A DNA stretch of 64,000 nt from Arsenophonus sp052174455 (GCA_052174455.1 JBQMRP010000034.1:133771-197770), one strand, 5' to 3'. Positions 29,123-41,159 are shown, counted from the first letter of the stretch. A program made the numbers and translations. The notes: generated by a model not told the origin, from the sequence alone.

Positions 29123-30745
29123 TTACCAATTTTTACGACCAAAAGCCGAAGTAATTGGGTAACGCCTATCTTTATTAAAATTTCGAATTGTAATACGCGG
29201 ACCTATTGGTGCCTGACGTCGTTTATATTCATTAATATCAACTAATTTGATCACTTTACGTACGATTAGTTCATCAAATCCAGCCGCAACTAATTCACTA
29301 ACTGATTTATCTTGTTCAATATAACCTTCCAGAATTGCATCCAGTACAGGATAAGGAGGTAAATTGTCCTGATCACATTGTCCTGGCGCTAATTCAGCAG
29401 AAGGAGGCCGCTCTATTACGTGCTGAGGAATAATTGGTGAAATCGTATTACTATATTTTGCTAGCTCAAATACTAGCATCTTTGGTACATCTTTAAGTAC
29501 CGAAAAACCGCCAGCCATATCACCATACAGAGTAGTATAACCTACTGCGGATTCACTTTTATTATTGGTTGTTAATACTAAACGGCCACGCTTATTTGAT
29601 ATTGCCATCAGAATGATAGCCCGACAACGAGCCTGTAAATTTTCTTCAGTTGTATCGATAGCCATGCCTGTAAATAATGGAGATAAACTAGTTATAAATG
29701 CATCGTACATAGCTTCAATAGATACTATCGCAAATTCAATACCTAACAATGATGCCTGCTCTCTGGCATCATGAATGCTTATTTCAGCTGTATATTTAAA
29801 TGGCATAATCACGGCCTGCACTTTATCTTTTCCTAAAGCATCTACTGCAATAGCCAAGGTTAAAGCTGAATCAATTCCGCCTGATAATCCTAAAATAACA
29901 CCAGAAAATCCATTTTTATTAATATAATCACGAGTTGCCATGACTAATGCTTCATAAACCTGAGCGATGGATGATAAAGTCTTTACTATATTATCCACTG
30001 ACAACGGTTCAACATCATTAAATTTACATATGGTAACTTGCTCAGCAAATTGCACTAAATAATGCGTTACTTTACCCTTACTATTAAATACTTTTGACCC
30101 TCCATCAAATATTAGTTCATCTTGTCCACCAACCTGATTTAAATAGACAATTGGCAATTGAGTTCTTTGGCAATGGGATTTTAACAATGTTGAACGAATG
30201 TGTGGTTTATCACGATTATAAGGTGAAGCATTAATGATAATTAAAACATCTGCACTTTTAGCTTTAATTGCATCAACTGGTTCATCAAACCAAACGTCTT
30301 CACAAATTAAAAAACCTAACTTATAATCTTTAAAAGATATTACACAAGTTTCATTAGCTGAATGAAAATAGCGTTGTTCATCAAAAACGCCATAATTAGG
30401 CAATTGTTGCTTAAAATATTGCGCCACTTTCTTACCTTGCCAGAAAAATGATAATGCATTATAACATTTTCTACTTTGCCAGCATGGATGACCAACGACA
30501 ATGGCAATATTTTGACTAGCGTCTTTCAGACGATCAAGCTGTTTAATACAGCGTTGATAAAAATCCAGCCGAAAAAGTAAATCCTCCGGCGGATACCCAG
30601 TTAAAGCTAATTCCGAAAACAGGATAAGATCTGCTCCCTGTAACTGTTGAACCTTAGCTTCTTTCAACATGCGTTCACAGTTGCCTTCAATATCACCTAC
30701 CAACCAATTTAATTGTGCTAGTGCAATATTCAGCGTTCGATTCAT
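29123..30745 (-). CDS. nadE: Glutamine-dependent NAD+ synthetase
   Basis: 540 residues, the long two-domain type. The N-terminal nitrilase-like glutaminase domain has the Glu-Lys-Cys triad: Glu45 in FSELALTGYPPEDL, Lys112 in FKQQLPNYGVFDE and Cys148 in FLICEDVW. The C-terminal ATP-dependent synthetase domain begins at about residue 280 with GLSGGIDSALT, followed by TTNNKSE.AVGY and the RPPSAELAPGQCDQD loop. It makes NAD+ from deamido-NAD+ using glutamine as nitrogen source. With pncA (58824) it outlines NAD salvage. The neighbours glnB and glrR are dead, so nadE has been kept selectively. Confidence 0.97.
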   Translation of the reverse strand: MNRTLNIALAQLNWLVGDIEGNCERMLKEAKVQQLQGADLILFSELALTGYPPEDLLFRLDFYQRCIKQLDRLKDASQNIAIVVGHPCWQSRKCYNALSFFWQGKKVAQYFKQQLPNYGVFDEQRYFHSANETCVISFKDYKLGFLICEDVWFDEPVDAIKAKSADVLIIINASPYNRDKPHIRSTLLKSHCQRTQLPIVYLNQVGGQDELIFDGGSKVFNSKGKVTHYLVQFAEQVTICKFNDVEPLSVDNIVKTLSSIAQVYEALVMATRDYINKNGFSGVILGLSGGIDSALTLAIAVDALGKDKVQAVIMPFKYTAEISIHDAREQASLLGIEFAIVSIEAMYDAFITSLSPLFTGMAIDTTEENLQARCRAIILMAISNKRGRLVLTTNNKSESAVGYTTLYGDMAGGFSVLKDVPKMLVFELAKYSNTISPIIPQHVIERPPSAELAPGQCDQDNLPPYPVLDAILEGYIEQDKSVSELVAAGFDELIVRKVIKLVDINEYKRRQAPIGPRITIRNFNKDRRYPITSAFGRKNW

Positions 30746-30801
30746 AAAATTCCATTCTCCAGAGATAATAAAAATTATTCTTTAAATTATTAGTATAAAG
30801 T

Positions 30802-32090
30802 TTATTCTTGACTAATTAACTTATAAAGCTCGGTTAGATTTCGACCTACTATACACGCTGCATAGGTAACATTGTTTTTATTATTTATAACAATTTTTAT
30901 AAATAATTAAACTCGAATTAATTTCGAGTCTCAACGAGAGGAGGCAATGTAATATTCCTAATTTACAGCGATTGAATCACTAATGCTTCATCAATAATCG
31001 TCGCCATTGTTAACGAAACGCACTTATCAATAATATTCACTAATCACCTTAGATTACCTGGGCTGCACTTTTTGCTATTAAATATTTTATTGTATTTTTT
31101 ATTTCTATGAAAAAAGGTTTAGGAGGCTTTATTAATTTCTTAGCAAAAATATGCTTATACAAAGAAAAACCCTTCACTTCAAACTCTAATTTAAGAATAG
31201 GAATTTTGATAATTATCACATTCAAACAGTAATAAAGATCTTCCAGAAATTCATTTTTATTGCCTTTTCTTAAATCAAGATGAGTCTATTAAATAATTTA
31301 AATCAATATACAAATCAAAATTACTATTTAAAGGACGTACGTTACGGTTCTTCCAAAACCGATAATAGTTTCACTTGAAAGATAAAGGAATATCAGTATT
31401 TCATCAAGAAATAGCGTCAACCTTACGTAGCAAGAAATAGACCTTACGATGTTATAATGTATAACTCCTCTAGTATAGAGACCTCTAGCATCACCAAACA
31501 ACTCAGATTCTAAAAGTTATTTAAGTAAAACCCATAGTCGTTAATTGCAATAAAACCTTTTAGTTCTAAGAGTATCTGCATATGAATTACTCGTATTAAT
31601 ACTTCTTTAATCAGTAGCACTTTTTCTATTTATTAATATATTAATATTAAATTTCGCCACCATAATACGTCCTGTTTTAATAAACAAAGTATTATTAGAC
31701 TGTAGGTGACAATTTCTTCACTCCAACTTTTATTGGAAACGAAAGTTGATATAGCAAAATCTCTTTCACACCAATCCCTTTATAAAGGACATTACGATCA
31801 ACTACCTTAGTGAGAAAACTCGATTCCCATCTTTAATGTTACCGCTAATCGTATCAGGAATCGGAACCATGCGCAGTTAAAAACTAACCAAAATGCCTAA
31901 CTGTTTTTTCTGTATCTCAGTAAGAAATGTCATCCCATCCATTCTATCTATACACAAATTACTAATAAAAATTAATTTTATCTTTTACTTGAATTTTTAA
32001 TTCAACATACTATTTTCTACAGTAATTACACCTTTAACACTTTAGTAGTTAAACGTATACTCAATAATTTCAACAAACTAGTATTATTTA
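30802..32090 (-). pseudogene. glrR: glrR (yfhA) remnant, sigma-54-type response regulator
   Basis: All three domains can be traced. Receiver: IDRMDGMTFLTEIQKKQ against MDEMDGMQLFAEIQKVQ, then a degraded TAHGSIPDAV. AAA+ part: NEFLEDLYYCLNVIIIKIP against GEFREDLYYRLNVVSLKIP. C-terminal end: CVSLTMATIIDEALVIQS, then ITLPPLVETRN and FEFNYL.KLL, ending near 30802 after ELYKLISQE. Stops and frameshifts separate the blocks. GlrR activates glmY (sigma-54) in enterobacteria. It lies directly upstream of nadE. Confidence 0.9.
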
Positions 32091-32150
32091 TTAATAGTAG
32101 ATTTACTAATCTATGCACTGTAATTAAAGATTTTCTCCGTTTTTATCAAC

Positions 32151-32870
32151 TTAATGAGATTCTTTAGTTATATCTGTCGTTTTCGCCTCTTTGCTATTTG
32201 GTATTGAATTGACACTACTTTTATTTATTTTTCCACTTGAAAAAAATTGTTCTTGTTATTTTCGCGAAAAAATTTAGCGTTCAATAACGATTGATATTCT
32301 AATTTGCGTTAGACAATATTTAATTCATAGGTAAAATTAGCATTTTATTCAACTTAAACAATTAAGTTTATTATCACTTTGTTATATACATAAATATTTA
32401 GCATTTACTTATTTAATATTAATAATCTGAACTTGCTTTTCATAGCATAATTCTAATACCGTGATTGATAGATGAAGGAATTGGAACTATAATATTTAAA
32501 TTATCAATTATTGATTCTGGACTTATGATAGTTTGTTCTGCACTTCAAGTAAAAATACTATAAAAAAAATTTTACGGATTAATTAATTGAATCGTTTTAG
32601 CTATTAAATACGTTTTTTCTTTATTTACTTGATTAGTATAAAATCAACTATTCTAAATCAGTAAAGAGAATTATCTGAAACATTATCACATCTATATTCC
32701 ATATTTTTACAAGTTACGTAGAAATAACTTGTTATACCTTCTTCTATTGGTATCGATTTATTTAAAATATCTAGTAATAATGGCTTGTAAGATTTACTAT
32801 AAGCTATTAATAAAAAACTAAAAATGGTTGTTAATTTTATTTTTATTTAGTGAAAAAATCCATATAGCTT
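32151..32870 (-). pseudogene. qseG: qseG (yfhG) remnant, outer-membrane lipoprotein of the glr/qse cluster
   Basis: Decayed frames follow QseG from C- to N-terminus: SSVNSIPN..EAKTTDITKES after an IER..SRK block (E. coli IERQLSTRKPAGNF), IPSSINHGIRIML against IPAQVRPLYQLW, and C...SDNSLY.FRIVD against CSDIWALQ..NPLYWLRAMD. The stop at 32151-32153 follows KESH. Position directly upstream of glrR fits the glrK-qseG-glrR order. QseG assists the GlrK/QseE sensor. Heavily broken. Confidence 0.72.
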
Positions 32871-33364
32871 AGCTTAACAGCTACAATATGCCATATTTTC
32901 TGAATTACCATTGTGGCTATTTAGGATATGTAATTAAATCGATTTGCTATTATTCACACTTTGTGATTAATGCTAATTAAATTATAAACCATAGACATCA
33001 ACAAATTCACAATTAAGATGCAAGAATTGACCACTCATTCTCTTAATATGATTTTAAAAAATTTTTAATCCTTAAAACTACATTTTACTACCATTTTACG
33101 CAATAAGATTCTATGAAAGGTTCATAATCATATTTTCAAATTTTCTAGGATAGGTATTTTTATATTACTAATATCAATTTGCAGTTGATCATAAGTTTCA
33201 TTGCTTATTATCCAAATTTTACTCGATTCAGAACCGTAGTACACTGAATTAAAATAGAAATTTTCGATCTTTCTTTATTCTCAAGAAAGTCGGATATCTG
33301 TTATAATGAGTAATACTTAACTCAATTTTAGTTTAAATATTTTAGCTCTAATCGTTAGGTTATA
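32871..33364. other. Decayed DNA, possible glrK remains
   Basis: By gene order the 3' part of glrK (qseE) should lie here. Short reverse frames exist, but I cannot see a histidine-kinase motif, so this is only a positional guess. Confidence 0.25.
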
Positions 33365-34780
33365 GAATTATACTCACTTTTTGTATATGTGATTTTAGAT
33401 ATAGTGGCGTATACTACTAATTGATTTCATAGATAATTTTAATAAAAGAGAAATAATATATCATGAAAAGTTTACTTTACAGGTATTCTCAAAACTATAT
33501 ATTACCTGTAATCGTAGTTCATTGCATGAACTAATACGTAATGCTGTCAAAAAAAGAAGGGGTGGAGCCTAGGCACCATTATTGAGAGTAAGCTCGAAGC
33601 TATACTACGATAACGTATTGAACACTGCCTTTGAAAAGGCAGTCTCATATAGCTAATTCCCATAACGATTATTTGTTATCGAGAATTATAAAAATTGCTA
33701 TTGGTGATATTGAGATTAAAGTGACTAAAGTTGGGGATTGTAGCAGCAACGGAATATGCTTCAATAGCTTTTTACACCGCCTTATCTGAAGCGTATAAAA
33801 AGCGGTGAAGAGTTGCTAGCATTATTATATCTACGAAAGCAATATCCATCATGATTTTTTATGAAGCTCTGGTGGCAATTCTTGATGAAAAATCATAAGC
33901 GCCTCTCTGAGATACTTATCAGCAGACTGAAATAATAATTAGCTTGAACAGCACAGGGATTGTATCTGCATGATTTAGCAATATGCGGCTTTATATTTAT
34001 TTCTTGACTAATCAGTGCTGCTCTTTCAGGTAAGATAATGGCCTTTACCTCCTGGTTATTATCAGCGACACAGTTGTGCATGAACATAAAGAGCTCATTG
34101 CGATTAAAGATACTTATCAAGAGTCAGAAGCGCACTAAGACGAACTTCTCTAGATAACCGTGAAGTCGGGGTGCGCCTTTACTATATTTCCTGGCTTACT
34201 ATGGGAGACAGTATTTTTGGTTTACAGAATGTGTAATAGTACAGATATTTAAGACATGCAGCAGAAATTCTATTGAGTAGACAAATAACTAATGTCTAAC
34301 TTCACTCTCCAAAAGCATGCAGCACCGAAAATTAATGGTTAGCTCCTGAAGGTTTAGCTAGCAGAGAGCTGCAATGCTTGATGATTAAAGCCCTTGATAT
34401 TTTGTTGGCAAGTTTTTTAACGAAGTTGTATCTGAAGCTATAGAAGAAGTTAGAGAAAGATTGAGAAGAACTATTAACATCCTATACCTTCCCGTCAGTA
34501 CGTTCGTCTTAATAAAACGACTTAGCTAATTAATTAGCTTTTGTGTGATAGCATGAGACTATAAAGCCGACTCGAGAAGTACTGTAAGTTCAAAAGATAA
34601 CTATTCAATATTATTTAAGCTGCTACTTTCGTTTGCTTAGAAAGCTGGAATCATCTACAGGTCTGATTCTGCTGACACTATTGGTAAACAATATTCAATT
34701 TAATGATGGAGAATAGATTAATGAAGCATCAGAGTGGAGCAGAGCCTATGACTATCAATACAACAGATTTACTAATAACT
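33365..34780 (+). mobile_element. IS256-family element remnant, full length, plus orientation
   Basis: About 1.4 kb copy beginning with the shared left end (GAGAAATAATATATCATGAAAAG at about 33450) and ending with the shared right end (ACAGATTTACTAATAACTTATC). Between them a decayed transposase frame ends with NVQFNDGE-like sequence near 34690-34720. It lies where the glrK-purL junction would be expected, so it may have helped erase those genes. Confidence 0.8.
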
Positions 34781-35177
34781 TATCAGTCGCTTGATTGCTC
34801 AATTTATCTAAACTTTAATTAGCCTGATATCCTAATATAAATAATTACATAAGAATCAATAAAAACCATTAAGCAACAATAAATACTTTATTAAATAACC
34901 ACTACTCATCACCATGCCTTATATCAGCGAAGAAAGCAGTGAGTTTTATAAATTCTACCTCACTGCGCGTGGTCACCAGATATTTAACAAAATTTAATGA
35001 TTAGAAGATTGAATTTCTCTTTAAGAGAAAAGCAATTAATCCTTTGTTAAAAGAAGAAAAAATTAATTTAATTAGTCTATTATAAGTTAAAAGTTCATTA
35101 GAGTGTCTCTTATTTAACCTAATTGATTAATTTAGCAATATTAACCCCTAGGTTTAAATTAATAACTTTCGTTTTTT
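34781..35177. other. Decayed spacer, nothing recognised
   Basis: AT-rich stretch between IS256 and IS91-like remnants with broken frames only. Confidence 0.4.
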
Positions 35178-36860
35178 CTATTTTATAAATTTTTTTGATA
35201 ACAATTCCGCTGCCTGTTTACCAAACTGAATGTCGGTAAAATAACTTATTGCCAAGCACAGAATGGATTTGTACAGGAGATCTGTACACAGGAATCCTGT
35301 TCATCAGAGAATAACAAACCCTAATTTTCGGTAAAATATGACTCGTTTACGATTCAACAAGAAACTATAGTAACGCAGCATCTTAAAATATATACCAGGA
35401 ACATGGTTTTAATATAGTCAAAAATCATCTTTTCCTGCTCATGGGTCTAGTGCCAATATTGCTTAGTCTGATAGTTACAGTAATGATGTACAACATCCTC
35501 CCAATTTTTGGGTAATGCCACAAGCTTTGATACGGATACCGAGGTGTCTAAGGTAACCTAGAAGTATTTTATGCTATTCCACAGGACCGTCCTCCATTTC
35601 ATCTTTTTATTAAAGCGAATTTTTCAATAACGTCTGTATTGTTTCTTCAGGTAACGGTGTCAGTATATTTCCTGAAGCGGATATGTGAACAAGAACAGAA
35701 AGAAGACTGAAACTTATCAAGTTATAGTTGTGATGTATCAGCCGAATAATAGCACCTAACTAGGTTACTTCTATCGATATTTTTTGAATAACAGATCAAC
35801 TTCGTACAACATATTTAATATCCAGACTGCTACGAGTGACGAAGATATAAACATTATAATGTTAACTGAGTTATTAAACATAAGTGTGCAAGGCATGCAT
35901 ATAGAAATCTTAATATCTTGTTTGCGTACTAACTGCAGAATAGCTTGTATGGCGACGCAAAAGAAAGCATTAAATATCCAAAAAAACAGTTATTTTGAAA
36001 AAAGACCAAATAAAATGGTCATAGTGAAAGTAATGTTTACCAGTCGCAGTTAAGTAAAATATGAACCTACTATACTAACCATTTCTCGGTAGCTTTGACG
36101 TCGCATGAACTACAGACTTTTAATTTACAGATTTAGCAAAAAACAACTGGAGGAACATTCAGTAGAAGCACAGTAATAGCGGTCGGACACCTACAATGAA
36201 TGACTCTCATAAGTAATCTTTGCTCGATATCTAGACCGGTCTAATGAATTAACACTTTCACTGCATTTTATAAGAAAGCTATTCCAACTGTCATTAATGG
36301 TGAAAAACAGTTTAGTTAAGCGAGATAATATAAAAATTATCTCTAATTCTTTATAGGTGATGTATACATCAGCAAGCATACTTCGACATCATCTTCTCAA
36401 TCTAGCTGTATCTAGCATCATCAGCTTTAACCCTGGAAAGGGAGACTAAAAACTCCGGATAATTCTGATTAAAGGTAGATAATACTTTGCATATCGAGAA
36501 AAAATTAGGGATTGAGTAAGACGTTGTTGTATCCTCTCTTTTGGAGAGTCATAAAAAAATCAGTCGGTCTTCTATTCTCATTAATATCGAGAAGGAGATT
36601 ATGAAGCGATTCTGATAAACAGGCAGTGTAACATCACTTAAGTCGCTTGATGTCTCTTCCTGATTTTACCAGATTTACGTTTTTAGGGGATTCTATCCGA
36701 GCCATATGGATTGATTCCTAAAAAATTAACATATCGCAAAGTATGTAAAACGGTACTTAGATCGTGAATATCTAAGAAGAAATATTCTACTACGCTCAGA
36801 TCATAGTGCTTTCTATACGTTGTTAATAGAAGATAACATTCTTCTAAACGAATAGATACA
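35178..36860 (-). mobile_element. IS91-like (Y2 transposase) element remnant, copy 2
   Basis: Minus-strand frames give, from N to C: a decayed zinc-binding head at about 36080-36200 (CKLKVCSSC-type sequence), then HHYCNYQTKQYWH (family YLDHRTKQYKQ), EKMIFDYI, FKMLRYYSFLLNRKR (family FKMIRYYGFLSNRKRG), and the end DIQFGKQAAELLSKKFIK with a stop at 35178. Rolling-circle IS91/ISCR transposases have this order. The copy is riddled with stops. The 36330-36860 part is shared with copy 1 (about 2590-3140) but unidentified. Confidence 0.68.
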
Positions 36861-38092
36861 CCTATTTTTAGCATTATTCCTGATTTATATGGAATGTCTC
36901 TCTAATGTTTAGTCGATATAAATTAAGTTGAACAACTACCAATATAATATGCAGTTTATATGCCAACTTTTCAAAAATTATATTAATTTATTGAAATTTA
37001 ATGTAAAGTACATTACTTAAGTCTTTAAAAGAGTTTTAGTTTTATATCAAATTTAATGATTTAATTTTAATTAAATGTTGCCTAATAGCATCATTTAATT
37101 AGATGAATTAAATTCTAAAAATTAGATAATTAATTGTCTCAATTTATATTGGCAATTTATTTTATCACTTTTCTAATTAACAATAGTTATAAGCTTCAAT
37201 AAACAAGTTGAATAATTTTAATAATAATCAACATTAAATTTATGTAAATTTAGGTCATAATGAAACTTATTTTCATTTAGTTTTAATTAAAATTAAAACT
37301 ACATTTTTATATCTGTTTGATCCCGGATTATTATATAAAGCTTTAGCTAATAGCCATATTTATGGCAAACGACTACTGATGATATGTTAAGGTAACTATC
37401 ATGATGATAAAATCCTATTGTCAGATGACTACAGTACCTAAAATCAGAGCTGTTTTTTAAACAAGCGAGAAATCCTTCATATACTTTAGTTAAGCACTAT
37501 AGCATCTCTGAACTTACCGTTGCTAATGATAAAAACAAGCTGATCTTAATGACTGGCTATATTGACAAAGCAATAATCTACAGTTATGAGCAATATCTCA
37601 TGTTTTTGTAAAAAATTATGAATAGTAACTGGCCGTGGCGTAAACAATATTAACTAGCCAGCAAGCTATGGGCTCGTTAATAAAAGCTCTTAATAAAACA
37701 AAAAATTAAATTTTGTCGATTATCCTGATTTAATAGTGAACCAAGTTTAGAAAAAATACATATTCAGCATAAATGTTAATAACCGATGATGGGGATTTTG
37801 TTGTTATAGAGAAAAAGGATTAGTAATGCTAAAGTTGATAAAAGCTAGCAAGTAGTACTACAGAATATTCTAGTAATGATTCTCTTAACTTATAAAGCTA
37901 TACTGAATAATGTGCATTAAGAAAACAGGAAGAGTATTATAAATCATCATGAACCGTTACAAAATCATTTGCATGCACATTTATTACTTATCAAGAAATG
38001 ATAAATATCAATAAAATAAATTAAATCAAGTTACAAATTATTTTTTTATTAAAAATGTCTACCTCTTAAAATTTTTACCATAATTTAATCAT
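36861..38092. other. Decayed DNA, unidentified
   Basis: Plus-strand frames around 37400-37900 contain broken runs (for example SYTLVKHYSISELTVANDK) that I cannot place. By synteny with E. coli, purL might be expected upstream of mltF, but I saw no PurL motif here. Confidence 0.35.
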
Positions 38093-38150
38093 TTCAATTA
38101 TAATCAATATATTTATATAATAATATATAAATATATTGATTATAATTGAA
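38093..38150. repeat. Perfect inverted repeat with 27-bp arms
   Basis: Left arm 38093-38119 and right arm 38124-38150 are exact reverse complements, with a 4-nt ATAA loop. The arms are AT-rich, starting TTCAATTATAATCAATATAT. It lies just upstream of the mltF pseudogene. A perfect 27-bp stem in otherwise decayed DNA suggests recent formation (template switching) or a retained function such as a protein site or bidirectional terminator. Confidence 0.9.
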
Positions 38151-38159
38151 TTTATTATC

Positions 38160-39560
38160 TTATTTATCATTATTATTTCTATAATTTTTCTTAGTATCAT
38201 TAGTTAGTAATGAGCGACTAAAACCAAAAGCAAGACCAGGTGAGGAAAATTATTTCTCTCGGTAAATTACATATAAGTACTATTAATTCACCCATTATGT
38301 CCTTTAACGATAAGCAACAAGGAAGCGGATTTGATTATAAATTGACTAAACATTTTGTCGATTACATTGGCGTAAAACTACGTATCAACGTATATTTAAA
38401 TATCAATCAACTTTTTAATAATCTTGAAAATCCTAACAGTGACTTATTACTAAAGGGCTTATTTATAATGAGAATCGCCTTGATAAAACACAGGTTGGCC
38501 ATGTCTACTATACCGTTTCCAAGAAATTAATTTATAGTAAAGTGATGAGTTGCCACACTCTTTAATCGATATAAAAGGAAAGTTTATTGTTGCCACTGAT
38601 TCAGTAGACGCTACCACACGCTGCAACAGCTGAGACAAGAATATGAAAAAATCTTCAGTGGGGAAAACTAATCATTATAATACAACTGAGTTATTATAAC
38701 TATTATCTGAAAAAAAATTAATTATACATTAGAAAACTCTATTGTCGTTTCCACACAGTAATGCATTCATCCAAACATTGCTATTGCTTTTAATCTTATC
38801 AACGATCATAGCCTTAATTGGTATATGAAACGCTAAAAAGCTAATAGTCTAAATTCGGGATTTAGATTTTTTCAATAAAATCAATAAAGAAAAGCTTTTA
38901 ACCCAATTAAATAAAAAATATTTAAGATATATTGCTACTTTTGATTATTTTGATATACTTTTTATTACAGCGATTAATAAAGCTTTCCCAATCTATAAAC
39001 ATTTATTTAAAAAATATGCCAAAATATAGATTGGGCGCCTACTAGTAGCTATCTCCTGGCAAGAATCGCACTGGAACCCGCTAGCCAGGACACAAACTCG
39101 TGTTCATGTTTTAATTATCTTTAACGGTATCTACCAATTAAACTATGGCGTGTCAGATAAGTTAGATGCAGAAGAAAGCATTAAAGGTGGTTGTAGCTTA
39201 TTTATAATATCTGATTTCGCGCTTACAATCACTATTTCGCCTTATGATCACATTTGGTTTTCGTTAACACCTTATAATATTGGGCTAAGACATTTGCTTA
39301 ATGTTAGAAAACTGACACGCATTCAAAGTGGAGATCCAAATAGCTGGTTAGCTGTTAAAGTTAGGCTATTATTATTAAGCAAGAAAAAATATTTTTCTAA
39401 ATTAACTTACGGTTACGCACAGACCTATGAAGCTCTCGCTATGTTGAAAACATTCGTGTTATTACTAAATCTTGATTTAGTTATCTACCAAATAAAAAAT
39501 AAATCAAAATATTCAACTAGTTGCAAGATATCCTTTTTATTCTCTAGAATCAGTAGCAAA
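38160..39560 (+). pseudogene. mltF: mltF (yfhD) remnant, lytic murein transglycosylase F
   Basis: N-terminal SBP-like domain: LHISTINSPIMSF..KQQGSG, then FDYKLTKHFVDYIGVKL and NINQLFNNLENPNSDLL match MltF. The middle (38530-39050) is heavily broken, with only a weak IDW..... ISYQESHW trace near 39030-39070. The C-terminal lysozyme-like domain is recoverable at 39150-39500: YNIGLRHLLNVRKLT, GDPNSWLAVKVRLLLLS, YFSKLTYGYAQTYEA. The first frame ends at 38530 and the two ends are in different broken frames, so it is dead. It is convergent with tadA, as in E. coli. Confidence 0.92.
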
Positions 39561-39665
39561 AAAAATAGTGATTAATTTAGCTAATCATTATATTAAATAA
39601 TATTATCATCTATTTCTAACTAAGTCGCCTTACTAACAGATTTTAGTAGATTTACTTTATCAATA

Positions 39666-40151
39666 TTATACTTTTTTAGCTGATTTTTTTTTCTGCTTAG
39701 CGCTGTTGAAAAAACTACTTAATATCGCTGAACACTCATCAGTCAAAATCCCTCCCAATACCAGAATACGATGATTCATATCAGGATGATTAAAAACATC
39801 AATAACTGAACCAGCGGCACCAGTTTTTTGATCGGATGCACCATATACTAAACGGCTAATGCGCGCATGGATCATGGCTCCAGCACACATAATACAAGGC
39901 TCCAATGTCACATAAAGCGTGGTATTAAGTAATCTATAATTTTGTAAATATTGACCAGCTGCCCGCAAAGCTAAAATTTCGGCATGAGCGCATGGATCAT
40001 GAGCTAAAATAGGATGATTCCAACCTTCTGCAATCAATTTACCTTTATATACTAATAATGCACCAACAGGAATTTCACCTTTTTCTTGCGCATTTTGCGC
40101 TAGTAAACTAGCTTTTCGCATCCAATAAATATCTTTTTTGGCTTGCTCCAC
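39666..40151 (-). CDS. tadA: tRNA-specific adenosine deaminase TadA
   Basis: 161 residues. It converts A34 to inosine in tRNA-Arg(ACG), which is essential for decoding CGN codons. The zinc site is complete: His56 and Glu58 in HAEILAL, and Cys86 and Cys89 in PCIMCAGAMIHARI. The C-terminal basic tail is rich in lysine. It is the surviving member of the mltF-tadA pair and is transcribed toward dead mltF. The ATG start gives the usual N-terminal helix (YWMRKAL-like YWMRKASLLA). Confidence 0.97.
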   Translation of the reverse strand: MEQAKKDIYWMRKASLLAQNAQEKGEIPVGALLVYKGKLIAEGWNHPILAHDPCAHAEILALRAAGQYLQNYRLLNTTLYVTLEPCIMCAGAMIHARISRLVYGASDQKTGAAGSVIDVFNHPDMNHRILVLGGILTDECSAILSSFFNSAKQKKKSAKKV

Positions 40152-40330
40152 GAATTAAAACCTCAAAATATTAATTTGAATCAATTAAAATAGTTATAAT
40201 ATAATATCAAGTTATTATTTAATAACTTTTTAACACTACAATAATGATCTAATATAATAAATAGCCTATTTTAGCAAAGGTTGTTATTTTATTAAAAGAA
40301 TAATTTGTAACCACATCTCTGTATTTCAAT

Positions 40331-41010
40331 TATTGTGATTTCAACTAATATTCAGAAAGTCAGATAATTTAGTAAATAAAGAATTTATACCATGAAATCT
40401 ACTCAGCCAATCCTTATAATCAGCTAATATAGCTTTTCACATTTTTCAATATGGAATTCCTTATCAATAACTATTTCATCACCCCTAACCTTATTAGGTA
40501 ATGATAATTAATTTATGATTACTGATAAAGGTTTCGTACGATTTTCTCCACCCAAGTAAAAGATGGACTCTTTATAAATAATTAGCTCATGAAAACGGCT
40601 AACACACTCTGCATTAAATTTTTTAAGAATCTCGTTGCTCATTTTACTTCTTTCAATTTAAAGCGATTAATATCGTGATTTGTTTTTTCTTTTATCTCCT
40701 TCCCCTCTCAGGCGTTTTCTACCTTTTCTATGTGAGATATAAACATTTCCCTTTAAAGGATTTAAGAAAATATTTCATTGATTTTAACAATATCACTTAG
40801 GATATTTATCCTAATTGTCACTGCTGAATAAAGAAAGTAGGGACGTTCATCTAAACGCTATTTTTAAATAAACGCCTGTTTATTCCGCTATGACTACCGT
40901 AAAGTCAAGCTATGTAAAATACATCACAAACAACTAAACTATTTATCTTTGTGATATAGTTTTTTGCCAGAGGATTTTCAATAAGATTATTGAATATTTT
41001 CCTGCATCGG
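40331..41010 (-). mobile_element. Transposase remnant, third IS family (tentatively IS1595-like), copy 1
   Basis: About 70% similar to 60251-60920 over its whole length, a two-copy repeat. Minus-strand consensus of the two copies near the left end resembles a transposase C-terminus: FHI.N...YIS.LK..LSRFHG followed by YLPNYL.W. I associate this pattern with IS1595-type DDE transposases. Only fragments are readable, so the family name is tentative. It ends about 150 bp before an IS256 remnant. Confidence 0.5.
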
Positions 41011-41159
41011 GGATTTTATAACAACATCGCTGTAACTCTAATAAACATTCCAGTGGATATTATGTTCAGTGTGATAATTTTAGCAGGATAAAATGGAATG
41101 AATCGATTCAATACATGAATTAATATTATTCGATAGATTATCGCCAAAGTCAACTAAAG

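Noticed and set aside
32871..33364. glrK (qseE) remnant
   Set aside because: Expected by gene order, but no histidine-kinase motif (H, N, G boxes) was readable, so it is left as unidentified.
35784..36053. 89-codon plus-strand frame
   Set aside because: It lies antisense to the IS91-like transposase relic, with no matching copy at the protein level in copy 1.
37300..38000. Possible purL or signalling gene remnant upstream of mltF
   Set aside because: Synteny suggests purL, but no PurL motif could be found on either strand. The plus-strand runs did not fit any family I know.
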